Source of the DNA: Hyphomicrobiales bacterium
GTDB taxonomy: Bacteria; Pseudomonadota; Alphaproteobacteria; Rhizobiales; Xanthobacteraceae
DNA length: 64,000 bases
Assembly (NCBI GenBank): GCA_017305595.1
Contig: JAFKKL010000007.1
Coordinates: forward strand, 1-64,000
Direction: 5' to 3'
A program made the position numbers and the translations under genes. Shown in pieces: positions 39,700-49,292 of this stretch. A model generated the notes under the pieces. The model ran no database searches, was not told the origin of the DNA, and worked only from the letters and a program-made list of their open reading frames with translations. Each line of letters opens with the position of its first letter. Position 1 is the first letter of the stretch.

Positions 39700-39808
39700 G
39701 CGTCGATGCCGGCGTCGCGGTCGTGGGGCGCCATTGGTGTTATCAGGGACGATCAGCTTGCCAGCCCGTTGTTGCGCGCCGTGATGCTGTCATGGCGGCG
39801 CGACGCTG

Positions 39809-40540
39809 TCACCGTCGCGTTTCGCGGCAGCCGGCGGCTTCGGCATCCTCCACCGAGCAGAACCAGCGCGTGCCCTTGCTGACCTTCATCTTGATCTGGG
39901 CGTACCAGCGACTGGTCGGGCGATGATAGATGCACTGGCCCGAGCGGTTGACGTTGCCTTTGATGCGACAGGCGGGCGATGGCGGCAGCGGGCCGGATGC
40001 CGACGCCAGCAGCAGCCGGCGGACGTTCTCTTTCGGCTTGGCCGCGCCGAGGATCGGTGCGTGCTTCTTGCGGACGCGCCAGTCCGCCGGCGCGAAGAAC
40101 GCGCCTTGCCACAGGCCGGCGTGGGCCGCTTGCGCCTGCTTCTGGTCGGCGTCGTAGGTGTGCGCGCCGCGAAACGCCAGCGCCCAGCCGTTGCTCACCA
40201 GCCACTTGTGAATGTCCTCGCCGTCGACGGTGCATTTCGCCAGCGTGCGCGCGCGGCGGTCGAGCCGCATCAGGTGGCAGGTCCACGGCTTGGTATCGAC
40301 AAAGCCCGCCAATGCATCGTGTGCGGCGATGCCGCATTTCCACGGCGCGCCCTTGGCGTCGAGGCACAGTTGCTGAAGCGCGGGCGCATCGACGCCCGCG
40401 AGCTTGATGCGGATGTTGTTGATGCTGATCTGATCGGCGGTCTGAATTTTTGGCACGCCGGTGATGTCCGCCGCGCGCGCGGTGACGGCCGATGCGAGCA
40501 GCACCAGCATTGCTGTGGCGAAGGAAATCGATTTCAACAT
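39809..40540 (-). CDS. Thermonuclease-like (SNase-fold) secreted protein
   Basis: 243 aa. Signal peptide to about residue 23 (SAVTARA), then an SNase-like domain (DQISINNIRIKLAGVDAPAL, RRARTLAKCTVDGEDIHKWL, NGWALAF). Residues that catalyse in staphylococcal nuclease look changed: Arg-35-like is Lys, and the DTPE glutamate is Ala in VDAPA; the third Arg is kept in RART. The C-terminal 55 residues are a Cys-containing domain (ACRIKGNVNRSGQCIYH; TRWFCSVEDAEAAGC) seen after SNase domains in related bacteria. The start is uncertain; ATG codons at 40576 and 40588 are alternatives. Confidence 0.82.
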   Translation of the reverse strand: MLKSISFATAMLVLLASAVTARAADITGVPKIQTADQISINNIRIKLAGVDAPALQQLCLDAKGAPWKCGIAAHDALAGFVDTKPWTCHLMRLDRRARTLAKCTVDGEDIHKWLVSNGWALAFRGAHTYDADQKQAQAAHAGLWQGAFFAPADWRVRKKHAPILGAAKPKENVRRLLLASASGPLPPSPACRIKGNVNRSGQCIYHRPTSRWYAQIKMKVSKGTRWFCSVEDAEAAGCRETRR

Positions 40541-40635
40541 CAACAAGATTCGCTCGCAGAGGTCATGCTGCGTCATTTTGTCGGCCATCGTGCGGTCGTG
40601 CAAGTCACAGGGTTAGCTCGCGATATTGGAATCGC

Positions 40636-42378
40636 TCACGAGATCGTCATCGCGCGCCGTGCCAGTGCGAGACCCATCAACACGAAGGCCGAGGTGACTT
40701 CCGGCCCGCCGACCAGGATGCGTGTCGGTGTTTTCATCTTGTTCCATTCATAGGCCCTGAACGGGCCACGCCGACCGCCTTCGCCACGCTGACGGATGAT
40801 GACATGGAGCGGAGTCGCGAACGCTGCACGCTCCGCCCCGAGATGCCCGAGCGCGATCAGCGCTAATGCCGCGTCGAACGGATTCATCTCGTGGGCGATC
40901 AGATCGTCGCGCACATAGGCGAGGACCTTTTCGCGAATGAACGCGAAGGCATCGTCCGGGTCGATGGCACGACGCGCGGCGTCCGGTAAGGCCATGAAGG
41001 CGGCGTAGCAGCGACCAAAATAGGCGCAATACAGTTCCGGCAGGTAATAGATGTGCGAGCGGGGGTTGGCGAACGCGCCGCTTTCCGCCAGCCTCCGCTG
41101 GAACGCGACGATGCCGTGGATCACCGCGAGTCGTGCCGGGGTCTCGACGATCTTCCAGCGCGCGCAGTTGCGGAACGAGACTTCGAGCACGTCGAGATTG
41201 AGCGTCGGATCGAGATCGTTGCCGTAGGGCCGCTCGCCTTTGAGGTTGTCGATCCACGTCACGATGCCGCCGCGATAATCGACGTGATCGTTCAGCGGCA
41301 CCGTGACCCGCGGTTCGTTGGCGCCGTGCGTCACCTGATAACCCGCATAGAAATCCACCAGCGGCTGGTCGAGCAGCGGATCGTCGCGTCCCGCCTGCAA
41401 CGCCGCCGAGAACGAGCAGGCCGTAGTGTCGCAGTCCGGCACGTAGATGCCGAAGCCGAGGTCCTGCTTGATCTGCGCGAAAAAGCGGCTGAAGCGCGGA
41501 TGCGGCGCCGGCGCCAACGCGGTGATGACGTCGAATGTTTTGCCGTCGCGCCCGTGCACGGTTTCGCGGCTGGGTCCCAGGCAGAATGTGGCCATCGCGT
41601 CGATGGCCGCACGTGCCGGCGTCTGTTCGTCAGGTGAAGCGAGACCAGTTTCTAGATAGCTCAGCAGCGCTTCGATGAAGAACGCGTCGTAATAGGCCGA
41701 GCGATGGCGAATCTGCACCGGCTCCCACATCGGTTCGGCGATGCCGGTCCATGGCGGATTGATCAACCGACCCGCCGGCGAGCGTGCGATGAACACCCGC
41801 GCCAGATTGAACAGCAGCGTCGAATTCTTGTAGCCGCGCGCATCGAGACCGGTCAGCGCCGCGAGGAAATCCGCGCCGCGTACATCCGGATCGCCGATCA
41901 GGTTGAAGGCGGCGTAGGTCGGCAGAAAGCCGTTCTTCGCATAGGAGCGTAGCAAATGTTGACCGCAGGTGCGGATCGTCGCGTCGATCTCGCTCATCGC
42001 CGGTGCGTCGCGCGGCGCGGCAAGCGGCTTGGGTTGCGGATGGCGAAGCTGCAGTGTGTCGACCAGTTCGGCCACCGGCTGGCCAATCGCGATCCAGTCG
42101 GGTTCGCTGTCGTCACGGGCGCGAGTCAGCGCCGCGCGCAGCGCGTTGAAGCGATCCTCATGGCGCAGTTCGGGCAAGCCCGCACGTCGCAGCAGCGGCC
42201 GCAATGCCGGATTGCTCAGCGCGGTCCGGTAGAACTTGGCGAGATGCGCGTCGCCCGGCGGCTGGCTGCCGCCCGTGCCGCGCAGCAGCGGATCGCACAC
42301 GTCGTAGAGGGAAGGGCCTTCCTTGCTGGCCGTGAGCGCGCGGAGGGTGGCGCCGGCGAAATACCGCACATCCGTCAA
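40636..42378 (-). CDS. Large alpha-helical protein, terpene-cyclase-toroid-like, unknown
   Basis: 580 aa if started at TTG 42378. I do not recognise a named family. The helical repeats, and the motif DCDTTACSF (315-323) at the place and style of the DxDDTA motif of class II terpene cyclases, suggest an alpha/alpha toroid; the fourth position is Thr instead of the catalytic Asp. Other readable parts are NSTLLFNLARVFIARSPAGR and GGPEVTSAFVLMGLALA near the end. No ATG exists near the 5' end. TTG 42378, GTG 42369 and a TTG at 42501 are possible starts. No isoprenoid genes are nearby. Confidence 0.72.
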   Translation of the reverse strand: MTDVRYFAGATLRALTASKEGPSLYDVCDPLLRGTGGSQPPGDAHLAKFYRTALSNPALRPLLRRAGLPELRHEDRFNALRAALTRARDDSEPDWIAIGQPVAELVDTLQLRHPQPKPLAAPRDAPAMSEIDATIRTCGQHLLRSYAKNGFLPTYAAFNLIGDPDVRGADFLAALTGLDARGYKNSTLLFNLARVFIARSPAGRLINPPWTGIAEPMWEPVQIRHRSAYYDAFFIEALLSYLETGLASPDEQTPARAAIDAMATFCLGPSRETVHGRDGKTFDVITALAPAPHPRFSRFFAQIKQDLGFGIYVPDCDTTACSFSAALQAGRDDPLLDQPLVDFYAGYQVTHGANEPRVTVPLNDHVDYRGGIVTWIDNLKGERPYGNDLDPTLNLDVLEVSFRNCARWKIVETPARLAVIHGIVAFQRRLAESGAFANPRSHIYYLPELYCAYFGRCYAAFMALPDAARRAIDPDDAFAFIREKVLAYVRDDLIAHEMNPFDAALALIALGHLGAERAAFATPLHVIIRQRGEGGRRGPFRAYEWNKMKTPTRILVGGPEVTSAFVLMGLALARRAMTIS

Positions 42379-42602
42379 TGGTTTCCGCCCCGCTGTCCGT
42401 GCCCGAATGTGCCGGCGCCGGTCGCCGGATGGCCCGCGCCCATGGCTCGCTCCTCGGCCCGCGCGCTCCGAGAGGCTGTCACGAAGCGGGCGGCATTTCA
42501 AATGTGACGTCGATCACTGTGGAGAAACGCAGCCGGGCGCATGGTGGGGACATTAAAAGCGGCCGGTCCAGCGGGACGGTCCATAAGCCCAGGGAGAGTG
42601 TC

Positions 42603-42845
42603 ATGTCGAAGATGTCCAGCAAGTTCAGCATCCGCACCGTGCTCACCAGCCTGGCGGTGGCCGGTTCCCTCACGATCTTCGCCCAGGCGGCAAACGCTTA
42701 CACCAGCGAACAGCGCATCGCCTGCACCCCGGACGCCTTTCGGCTGTGCAGCGGTGAAATCCCGAACGTCGAGGGCATCACGGCCTGCATGCGCAAGCAG
42801 AAGTCGAGCCTGAGTGCGGCCTGCAAGGCGGTGTTCGATAAATAA
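42603..42845 (+). CDS. Small secreted Cys-rich protein
   Basis: 80 aa. Signal peptide (LTSLAVAGSLTIFAQAANA), then a short domain with four Cys: ACTPDAFRLCSGEIPNVEGI, then CMRKQKSSLSAACKAVF. The Cys spacing (C-x7-C-x12-C-x10-C) matches a small Cys-rich family common in rhizobia whose function I do not know. GGGAGAG precedes ATG 42603. The first dead-caspase gene starts 162 nt downstream. Confidence 0.85.
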   Translation: MSKMSSKFSIRTVLTSLAVAGSLTIFAQAANAYTSEQRIACTPDAFRLCSGEIPNVEGITACMRKQKSSLSAACKAVFDK

Positions 42846-43007
42846 TTGATGTTGTCACGCAACTCTGGAGGACGGTAACGCTTTGTTATACCGCAGTGCC
42901 GCAAATCGAGCACAATTGGTCTGCAAGACCTCCGCGACCCTTATACCGATGCGAGTACCGGCGCGTGAGTGACGACGCGACGGATGACGACGGGACCCTG
43001 TACGGCC

Positions 43008-43877
43008 ATGAAAATACGGAATTTTCGCGTATCGCGCCGGACGGCCACCCTGTTTGCGGTCATGATCGGAACCCTGTCGCTGGCGATCGGCGCCCACGCC
43101 GCTTTGTACAAGCGCGCCGCCGATGCGACCAAGGCTGCCGCAGTTGCCCCCGTAGCGGTGAATGGCCCCACCAAGGTCGCACTGGTGATCGGCAACAGCC
43201 TTTATCCTGACGCGAACGCCCCGCTGGCCCAGCCGGCCAACGATGCCCGCGCTCTGGCTGCAACCTTGCAGCGGGATGGTTTCGACGTCGAAACGGTTGA
43301 AAATGCTGATAAAAGCGAGATGCACGGTGCTGTCGAGCGGCTCAAGGCGAAAATCCGCCCCGATTCGGTCGCGATGCTGTTTTTCTCCGGCTTTGGCGTG
43401 CAAGTTGGTCGCGAGAGCTACATGATCCCGGTCGATGCCGCGATCTGGAAGGCCTCCGACGTTCGCCGCGACGGCACCAGTATCGAGTCCGTGCTGGCGG
43501 CAATGAAAGAACGTGGTGCCCGCGCCAAGCTGGTAGTGGTCGATGCCTCGCGCCGTAATCCCTATGAGCGCCGGTTCCGATCCTATTCGCACGGGCTGGC
43601 CCCGATCAACGCGCCGGATAACGCGCTGGTGTTGTCTTCAGCGGCTCCGGGTCAAGTGGTCGATGACGGCAACGGTCAGAACAGCCCTGTGGTCGCGGAA
43701 CTGCTGAACAATCTGAAGTCGCCTTCCGCCGATGCCGCTACGGTTTTCAACAAGACCCGGACGGCGGTGTCGCAGGCGTCGAACGGCAAACAGGTCCCAT
43801 CGGTGTCGTCGTCCCTGCTCGACGACGTAAATTTCGGCGACACAAAGCCGGCCAATCTGGCCAAGGCCGGAAGCTGA
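43008..43877 (+). CDS. Caspase-fold protein with both catalytic residues lost (short form)
   Basis: 289 aa. An N-terminal signal or anchor segment (about 13-31) then a caspase-like (C14) fold: KVALVIGNSLYPDANAPLAQ, ANDARALAATLQRDGF, LFFSGFGVQVGRESYMIPVD, VVVDASRRNPYERRFRS. In active relatives the third block reads GHG and the fourth DACR. Here the catalytic His is Phe129 and the catalytic Cys is Ser181. It should therefore be a pseudo-protease, probably a binding or scaffold protein in the periplasm. A second copy with TPRs is at 54950. The start site has no strong ribosome site. Confidence 0.88.
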   Translation: MKIRNFRVSRRTATLFAVMIGTLSLAIGAHAALYKRAADATKAAAVAPVAVNGPTKVALVIGNSLYPDANAPLAQPANDARALAATLQRDGFDVETVENADKSEMHGAVERLKAKIRPDSVAMLFFSGFGVQVGRESYMIPVDAAIWKASDVRRDGTSIESVLAAMKERGARAKLVVVDASRRNPYERRFRSYSHGLAPINAPDNALVLSSAAPGQVVDDGNGQNSPVVAELLNNLKSPSADAATVFNKTRTAVSQASNGKQVPSVSSSLLDDVNFGDTKPANLAKAGS

Positions 43878-43902
43878 AGCGGGATACATTCAAATTCGAT
43901 CC

Positions 43903-43989
43903 GTCATCCCGGCGTTGTGCCAGGCATCCACGTCTTAGAGGTCGCTCAGTAAGAAAGGCGTGGATGGCCGGGACAAGCCCGGCCATGAC
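43903..43989. repeat. Dispersed intergenic palindrome
   Basis: Degenerate left arm (GTCATCCCGGCGTTGTGCCAGGCAT) and right arm GGCCGGGACAAGCCCGGCC, ends GTCAT and ATGAC. It lies between the convergent dead-caspase and adaptor genes. Confidence 0.7.
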
Positions 43990-44072
43990 ATGGTGATGTT
44001 CGACTTCAATCCGCATCGCTCTGAATTCCCGGCAAGACTGAGTTTGCAGCCAATTCGCAGCCGGTGATTTCG

Positions 44073-44978
44073 CTACTTCTTCGCGGCGTCGGCCATGATC
44101 GGCCGCACCGGGTCGCCTTCGCGCAGGAGGGCGCCGGCACGCGCTACCACCGTTTCGCCCGCGGACAGGCCCTCGCGGATTTCGACCCGCCCGCCCGACA
44201 TCAGGCCGGTTTCGACGCGTCGGGTTTCCACCCGGTCGCGCCGCACCACCTGCACCACGGTGCCGGCGCTGCTGTAGAGGATCGCGGTCAGCGGCACCGC
44301 AACGCCGCAGCTTTCCCCGGTCTTGATCGATGCCCGCCCCGACGCATTGACCAGCAGCGATCGCTTCGACGTCACCGCAATGAAGGCCGTGCCGAGCTGG
44401 CTGTTGGGATCGATGGTGGCGCCGATCTGCCGCACCTTGCCTTGAAGATCGTCGATGCCGCTGATCCTGATGGTCGCGGGCTGGTCGACCTTGAGCTTGG
44501 CGAGGTCGTGGGTCGACACCCGCACCGCGAGATCGAACTCGTTGCCGGTGATGATGTTGAACAGCGCCTCGCCCTTGCCGGATGCGATGGAGCCGACCAC
44601 GGCTGTCGATGCGCTGATCAGCCCGGCGGCCGGCGCCTGAACGGTGATCGCGTTGGTCTCGGACTGGCCGATCCTGGCCAGCGCCTGTCCGGCGGTGACG
44701 GTCTGCCCGATATCCACCAGCACCTCCTGCACCTTCAGGCCGGGGCGATCGGGTCGCACCGCGATCTCCTCGCGCGGAATCAGCAGGCCGAACGCGTCGA
44801 CGACATCGGAGAAGCATGACTTCGCGGTGGTCAGCACGGTCACCGCCGCGGCACTGGCCGGGGTCTCATTGGCGGCGAGAACGGACTGCGGCAAAACGCA
44901 CAGCGCGGCTGCGAGCAGCGTTCGGGCGGGACGGTTGAGCCATCCTCGGAACGGCAACAGCGCGGCAATGCATTTCAT
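44073..44978 (-). CDS. Short hairpin-less periplasmic adaptor (HlyD/RND type), orphan
   Basis: 301 aa. Signal region to about residue 36, then membrane-fusion-protein domains: two half-lipoyl segments (GLKVQEVLVDIGQTVTAGQ; ITVQAPAAGLISASTAV) joined by only about 6 residues, so the usual helical hairpin is missing. A barrel domain and a membrane-proximal domain follow. Cys55 (KSCFSDV) and Cys224 (ESCGVAVP) match cysteines in the adaptor at 53120. No pump gene is beside it. ATG 44978 is preferred to TTG 44981. Confidence 0.86.
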   Translation of the reverse strand: MKCIAALLPFRGWLNRPARTLLAAALCVLPQSVLAANETPASAAAVTVLTTAKSCFSDVVDAFGLLIPREEIAVRPDRPGLKVQEVLVDIGQTVTAGQALARIGQSETNAITVQAPAAGLISASTAVVGSIASGKGEALFNIITGNEFDLAVRVSTHDLAKLKVDQPATIRISGIDDLQGKVRQIGATIDPNSQLGTAFIAVTSKRSLLVNASGRASIKTGESCGVAVPLTAILYSSAGTVVQVVRRDRVETRRVETGLMSGGRVEIREGLSAGETVVARAGALLREGDPVRPIMADAAKK

Positions 44979-45092
44979 CAAAGGGATTCCGGTTGCAATG
45001 GAGTGGTCGTCGCTAAAGGAGACTATTGAAGCGGCGCGCCAGCGCCAAGGGGGGCACTCATGAGGTTTCGTCGATATCAGTGCGCGGCAAGT

Positions 45093-47036
45093 TCAGGAGG
45101 CGCGGGTGGAATGTTGGACCCCGACATCGGCCTCGGTTGATGGCGCACGCCAGCGCAGGATTTCCACCGCCGGAATCGGATGATGGAAACCCTTGAGGGT
45201 GAGCGGCGCCAGCGGTTTCGCCTCGACCAAGGTTTCCACCATGCCGTAGGCGCGCTGGCTGACGACGATCTGCCCGGCCTTGGCTTCGTCGGACAGGCGT
45301 GACGCCAGGTTGGTGACGCTGCCGATCGCCGCGTATTCCAGCCGCCGCTCGAATCCGATCTGCCCCAGCGTGGCGTAGCCTACCGCGATGCCGACGCCGA
45401 AGCCGAGGTTATGGCCGCGGCTGCGCCATTTGCGAGCCAGCACCTCGATGCTGTCGCGCATTTCGATCGCCATTCTGACGGCGCGCTCCGCATGATCGGC
45501 AAACTGCAGCGGCGCGTTGAACAGGATCATCACGCCGTCGCCGGCATAACGGTCGAGGGTGCCTTCGTAGCGGACGATCGATTCACCCAGCGCGGCATGA
45601 TACTCGCGCAGCACGTTCATCGCTTCTTCCGGCTCGGAGCTTTCGGTGAACGCGGTAAAGCCGCGCAGATCGCAGAACACCACCGTCACCTCGCGGCGAT
45701 GGCTGTTGAGCAGCGAATCGTGGCCGTCGGAGGAGGCGATGAGTTGCGCCACCTGCGGAGCGAGAAAACGCTCCAGCCGGCGGATGCGCTCGATTTCGCC
45801 GAGCTGCTTCTCGACGCGTTCCTCCAGCGAGCGATTCCAATGCTGCAACTGGTCGGTCTGCTCCTGCAATTTGTCGGCCTGGCGTTGCACGGTGTCGCGC
45901 GCCGTCGCCAGTTCGTCGACCGAGCGCGCCAGATCGCGGGTGCGTTCCGCGACCTTGGATTCCAGTCCCGCGTAGGTTTCCTGCAATTCCCCGGCCATGC
46001 TGTTGAACTGGTCGGCGAGTTCTTCCAGTTCGTCGGAGGTCTTCACCTCGATGCGATGATCGAAGTCGCCGGCGCCGAGTCGCCGCGCGCCGGAGCGCAG
46101 CGCGTTGATCGGCCCCACCATCCGGCGCGCCAGCAGGACGCCAGCGAGAATCGCGACCGCGAGGCCGAGCGCGGCGAGCGCCGCGATGCGCAGCAGCAGT
46201 GCGCGCGCCGGTGCCAGCGCCTGGCTGGTCGGCTGTTCGAACACCACGAACCAGCCGAGCTTGGGTACGCTTTGCGCGGCGGTGAGGACTGCGTGACCGT
46301 CTGGCGCGGTGCCGGCGTCGAGCGACGTGCTGTCGGGCTTCAGCAGCGCCGCGATCTGCGGCAGATTCGCCCAATCCTGTCCGATCAGGCGGCTCGCCCC
46401 GGAATGCGCTAGCACCCGGCCCGCGGGATCGACGATATAGGCGGTGGTGTGCTTGCCGATCTGCCCGGCTTCGACGAAGTCGCGAAGAAACCGCAGGTCG
46501 ATCTCGGCGACGGTGACGCCGGCGTCCCGGCCTGCATGCGCCACAGCGATCGACATGAAGGGCTGGCCGTTGCGGAAGATCGCCGGCGCAAACGCTGCAC
46601 CCTTAGCGACACCTTGCGTGAAGGCGGCATCGCGGGAGAAGTTCGCGCCGCTGTCGAGCGTCACCGCCGCTCGGGTCATGCGCAGCTGTTCGCGTCCCGC
46701 GCCGTCGAGTTTGAAGATCTGGCTCACCGAAGGCTGCTGGTTCAGCAATTGGACGTAGTCGGTTTGGCGCTGTTCGATGGTCGCGACGCTGGCGCGCGTC
46801 ACCCAACTCACCTGCCGTTCGAGATCCGACATCGATTGCGCGATGCGGTGCGCCACTGCTTCCGCCTTATCACTCATCGCTGCGGTGAGGTTGGCTCGCG
46901 TCTCGCGATAGATCATCCAGGTTTCGAGCGCGGCGTTGATCGCCAGCACGAACAGCACGAGGCCGACCAGCGACACGACGTACTTGGCGAACAGGCCGCC
47001 GCGCCGCCACCAGCCCTTGTCGTGTTGCCCGGCCAT
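45093..47036 (-). CDS. Membrane class III nucleotide cyclase with Cache and HAMP
   Basis: 647 aa from ATG 47036 (AGGA 5 nt upstream). Membrane helix about 18-38, a periplasmic Cache-type sensor (about 40-280), second helix about 283-304, HAMP (305-358), a coiled coil to about 425, and a class III cyclase domain. Metal-binding Asp456 (FCDLRGF) and Asp500 (YAGDGVM) and transition-state Asn576 and Arg580 (SVTNLASRL) are present. The Lys that usually reads adenine (DKFxGD) is Arg here, so ATP or GTP use is uncertain. A CRP-type regulator is 2.3 kb away on the other strand. Confidence 0.92.
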   Translation of the reverse strand: MAGQHDKGWWRRGGLFAKYVVSLVGLVLFVLAINAALETWMIYRETRANLTAAMSDKAEAVAHRIAQSMSDLERQVSWVTRASVATIEQRQTDYVQLLNQQPSVSQIFKLDGAGREQLRMTRAAVTLDSGANFSRDAAFTQGVAKGAAFAPAIFRNGQPFMSIAVAHAGRDAGVTVAEIDLRFLRDFVEAGQIGKHTTAYIVDPAGRVLAHSGASRLIGQDWANLPQIAALLKPDSTSLDAGTAPDGHAVLTAAQSVPKLGWFVVFEQPTSQALAPARALLLRIAALAALGLAVAILAGVLLARRMVGPINALRSGARRLGAGDFDHRIEVKTSDELEELADQFNSMAGELQETYAGLESKVAERTRDLARSVDELATARDTVQRQADKLQEQTDQLQHWNRSLEERVEKQLGEIERIRRLERFLAPQVAQLIASSDGHDSLLNSHRREVTVVFCDLRGFTAFTESSEPEEAMNVLREYHAALGESIVRYEGTLDRYAGDGVMILFNAPLQFADHAERAVRMAIEMRDSIEVLARKWRSRGHNLGFGVGIAVGYATLGQIGFERRLEYAAIGSVTNLASRLSDEAKAGQIVVSQRAYGMVETLVEAKPLAPLTLKGFHHPIPAVEILRWRAPSTEADVGVQHSTRAS

Positions 47037-47124
47037 TCCGTTCCTCATGCACGGGCGAAGCCCGATTGCCCCTGCGTCGTATCAAATCAGAAATATTATA
47101 TCCACGTCCGGCGGCATTTGGCTC

Positions 47125-47153
47125 GTCATGGCCGGGACAAGCCCGGGCATGAC
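47125..47153. repeat. Half-unit of the dispersed palindrome
   Basis: GTCATGGCCGGGACAAGC and GGGCATGAC form a single hairpin unit of the family with a 12-bp span. It lies between the cyclase start and the AsmA stop. Confidence 0.7.
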
Positions 47154-47188
47154 GGAGGAAATCTCAATTCATCGGCATTGGATGGCCG

Positions 47189-49072
47189 TCAGCGGCCGAA
47201 CAACTGCTTGAGAATGCCGTTGATAGCCGATGCGCCGTCGCTGTCGTCGGGCACATCCTGCCTGTCGGGGGCGGAGCGTGGTTGTGGCTGCGATCCGCCC
47301 AACCCCTGCCGGATCATGCCGCCCAACGTTTCACCGAGACTTTTGCCGGTCTTGGTATCGGTACCGAACAGGCCCTGGCCCAGTTCGCGCAAGCGCGCAT
47401 AGGCGGCATCGGGATTGTCGAGGATGCCGGCCATGTCCGGATAGATCTGCGGCGCGGCCCACGGCCCCTGGATCATCACCGGAATGCCCAGCCCGACCGG
47501 ATCGGCCGTACTGCCCTGACCCTCGAGCGACATCACCAGCTTGGGCTCGACCCGCAGCGCCAGCGCCTTGCCGCCGAGATCAACGGTGCCGGTGCCGCGC
47601 ATCCGCACCAGCGGGCCGATGAGCGTGAGATCGCCGGTCTCGGCCTTGCCCTGCGCGATGCGGAACGAGGCGCTGAGTTGCGACAGGTCGGTGGCCTGCA
47701 CCTCGTCGCTCTGCCAGCCGTTCAAGGTACCTGCGGTGAGCGAACGGATCATCTGCGCGATATTGATGCCGCGGATTTTCCCGTCGCGGAAATCTAGGAA
47801 GGCGGTGCCTTCGAGATTCGACATCATCGCGCGGGCATTGTTGCCGGACGACTGCACCGTGAACTTCGCTTGCAGTTTGCCTTCCAGCCGGTCGAAATCG
47901 GCAAGCCCGGACAACAGCGGCAACGCGCGGATGCCGGCGAGGTCGCCCTGCAAGGCGAGGCGCGGCGTCGCGCCCGATGCATCCAGCGTCAGCGTACCGT
48001 TGGCGAGGCCTTCATAGGCGCCGAGGTTCTCGACCTTTGCCGTGAGCGTGCCGCGATCGAGCGTCGCGCCGAACGCCAACGGTGCGATCTGAAGATCGCC
48101 GTAAGCAAGATGTGCGGCGGAGATACGCACGTCGGCATCGACATAGTTCAGGCCGCGAAGGTCGAACGGCGCATCGCTCCACGATGTCGCGGACACTTGC
48201 GTCGCGGCTTGCGCCGGCTTTCCGATGGCGAGCTCCTGAATATCGAGATCGAGTTTCACCAGTGGCTTGCTGGCGAGATCGACCGAGGCCCAGCCGGTGA
48301 ATGGTTTGCCGCCGAGTGTGCCGGTGCCGCCGTTGATCCGCACCATGGCGTCGGTGATGCGGACGTCGGCCTTGGCGGTCAGCGTCCCGGCCAGCAGGCT
48401 TGGCGCTTCGAACGTCAATTCCACCGGCACATTGCGGCGCGCGGCCGCATCGCCCGGCCGCGCCGCGCGGAGGTCGAGCTTGAGTGCGTGCGTGCCGCTT
48501 CGCGCGGTGGCGTTGATCGTGAGTTGGCGGTCCGCGCCGATGGCGGCGGTGGCATTGATCGCCTCGATACGATCCTCGACCTTGTCGCGCGGGTTGGCGA
48601 ACACCAGCGCGCCATCGTTGATGGTGATGCGATCGATCCGAATCTGTGCTGCGTCGGATGCGGAGGTCGGCGCGGCATCGTTGTTTGCCGATGCGGTTTT
48701 CGTCGCTGTGCGTTCGCGCAGCAACGGCAGGTAGGCGACCGGCTTTTCGAGTGCGAGGCCGGTGACGACCAGCTTGCCGGTTAGCAAACTTCCAAACGGC
48801 ATCTCCACACGCGCTTGCGCGATCTCGATGCGCTCGGCGTCACCAGTGCCGGCGTGCCGGTCCAGCGTGACGTCGTTCAGCGTGACATGGAAAGTCGGCC
48901 ACAAGGCGATGCGGGTGGTGCCGTCGATCTCGATCCGATAACCCGTCGCGCGTTCGACCCGCGCCTGGATCGCCGACGTCATCATTCCGGAGGGAATGCC
49001 GACCGCGAGAACGATCACGACGACGAGGACAACGGCCGCGATCACGGCGCCGACGAGTTTGACAATTTTCAT
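47189..49072 (-). CDS. AsmA-family protein
   Basis: 627 aa. An N-terminal membrane anchor (LVGAVIAAVVLVVVIVLAVG) and a long beta-rich periplasmic AsmA region: GYRIEIDGTTRIALWPTFHV, LNDVTL, then the C-terminal half with GTAFLDFRDGKIRGINIAQM, LTLIGPLVRMRGTGTVDLGG. AsmA-like proteins bridge inner and outer membranes and help lipid transport and outer-membrane biogenesis. ATG 49072 was chosen since the region before it is the intergenic promoter. It is divergent from the CRP-type regulator. Confidence 0.9.
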   Translation of the reverse strand: MKIVKLVGAVIAAVVLVVVIVLAVGIPSGMMTSAIQARVERATGYRIEIDGTTRIALWPTFHVTLNDVTLDRHAGTGDAERIEIAQARVEMPFGSLLTGKLVVTGLALEKPVAYLPLLRERTATKTASANNDAAPTSASDAAQIRIDRITINDGALVFANPRDKVEDRIEAINATAAIGADRQLTINATARSGTHALKLDLRAARPGDAAARRNVPVELTFEAPSLLAGTLTAKADVRITDAMVRINGGTGTLGGKPFTGWASVDLASKPLVKLDLDIQELAIGKPAQAATQVSATSWSDAPFDLRGLNYVDADVRISAAHLAYGDLQIAPLAFGATLDRGTLTAKVENLGAYEGLANGTLTLDASGATPRLALQGDLAGIRALPLLSGLADFDRLEGKLQAKFTVQSSGNNARAMMSNLEGTAFLDFRDGKIRGINIAQMIRSLTAGTLNGWQSDEVQATDLSQLSASFRIAQGKAETGDLTLIGPLVRMRGTGTVDLGGKALALRVEPKLVMSLEGQGSTADPVGLGIPVMIQGPWAAPQIYPDMAGILDNPDAAYARLRELGQGLFGTDTKTGKSLGETLGGMIRQGLGGSQPQPRSAPDRQDVPDDSDGASAINGILKQLFGR

Positions 49073-49216
49073 GCGGAAATCCGGCCTCGCGAAACATATG
49101 TCGGAACTTGAGATGTCGGCGCAGCCTGCCGTCGGGTTCAATGCGCGTCGAACACAACGCGCCAGCGCGACCGAATGTCCCGACAATGTAGGAATAGTGC
49201 AAAAGGGCTGCAAACC

Positions 49217-49234
49217 TGTGTGACCTGTGACACA
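49217..49234. promoter_or_regulatory. Candidate CRP/FNR-type operator
   Basis: TGTGTGACCTGTGACACA is palindromic at 7 of 9 paired positions and resembles the CRP half-site TGTGA. It lies 58 nt upstream of the CRP-type start and in the divergent asmA promoter region. Confidence 0.5.
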
Positions 49235-49292
49235 CTCGCGCAATTGATCAGCGGTAAGAGTCGCGCGGGTCTTGCATCGGAACAGGGGAGCA

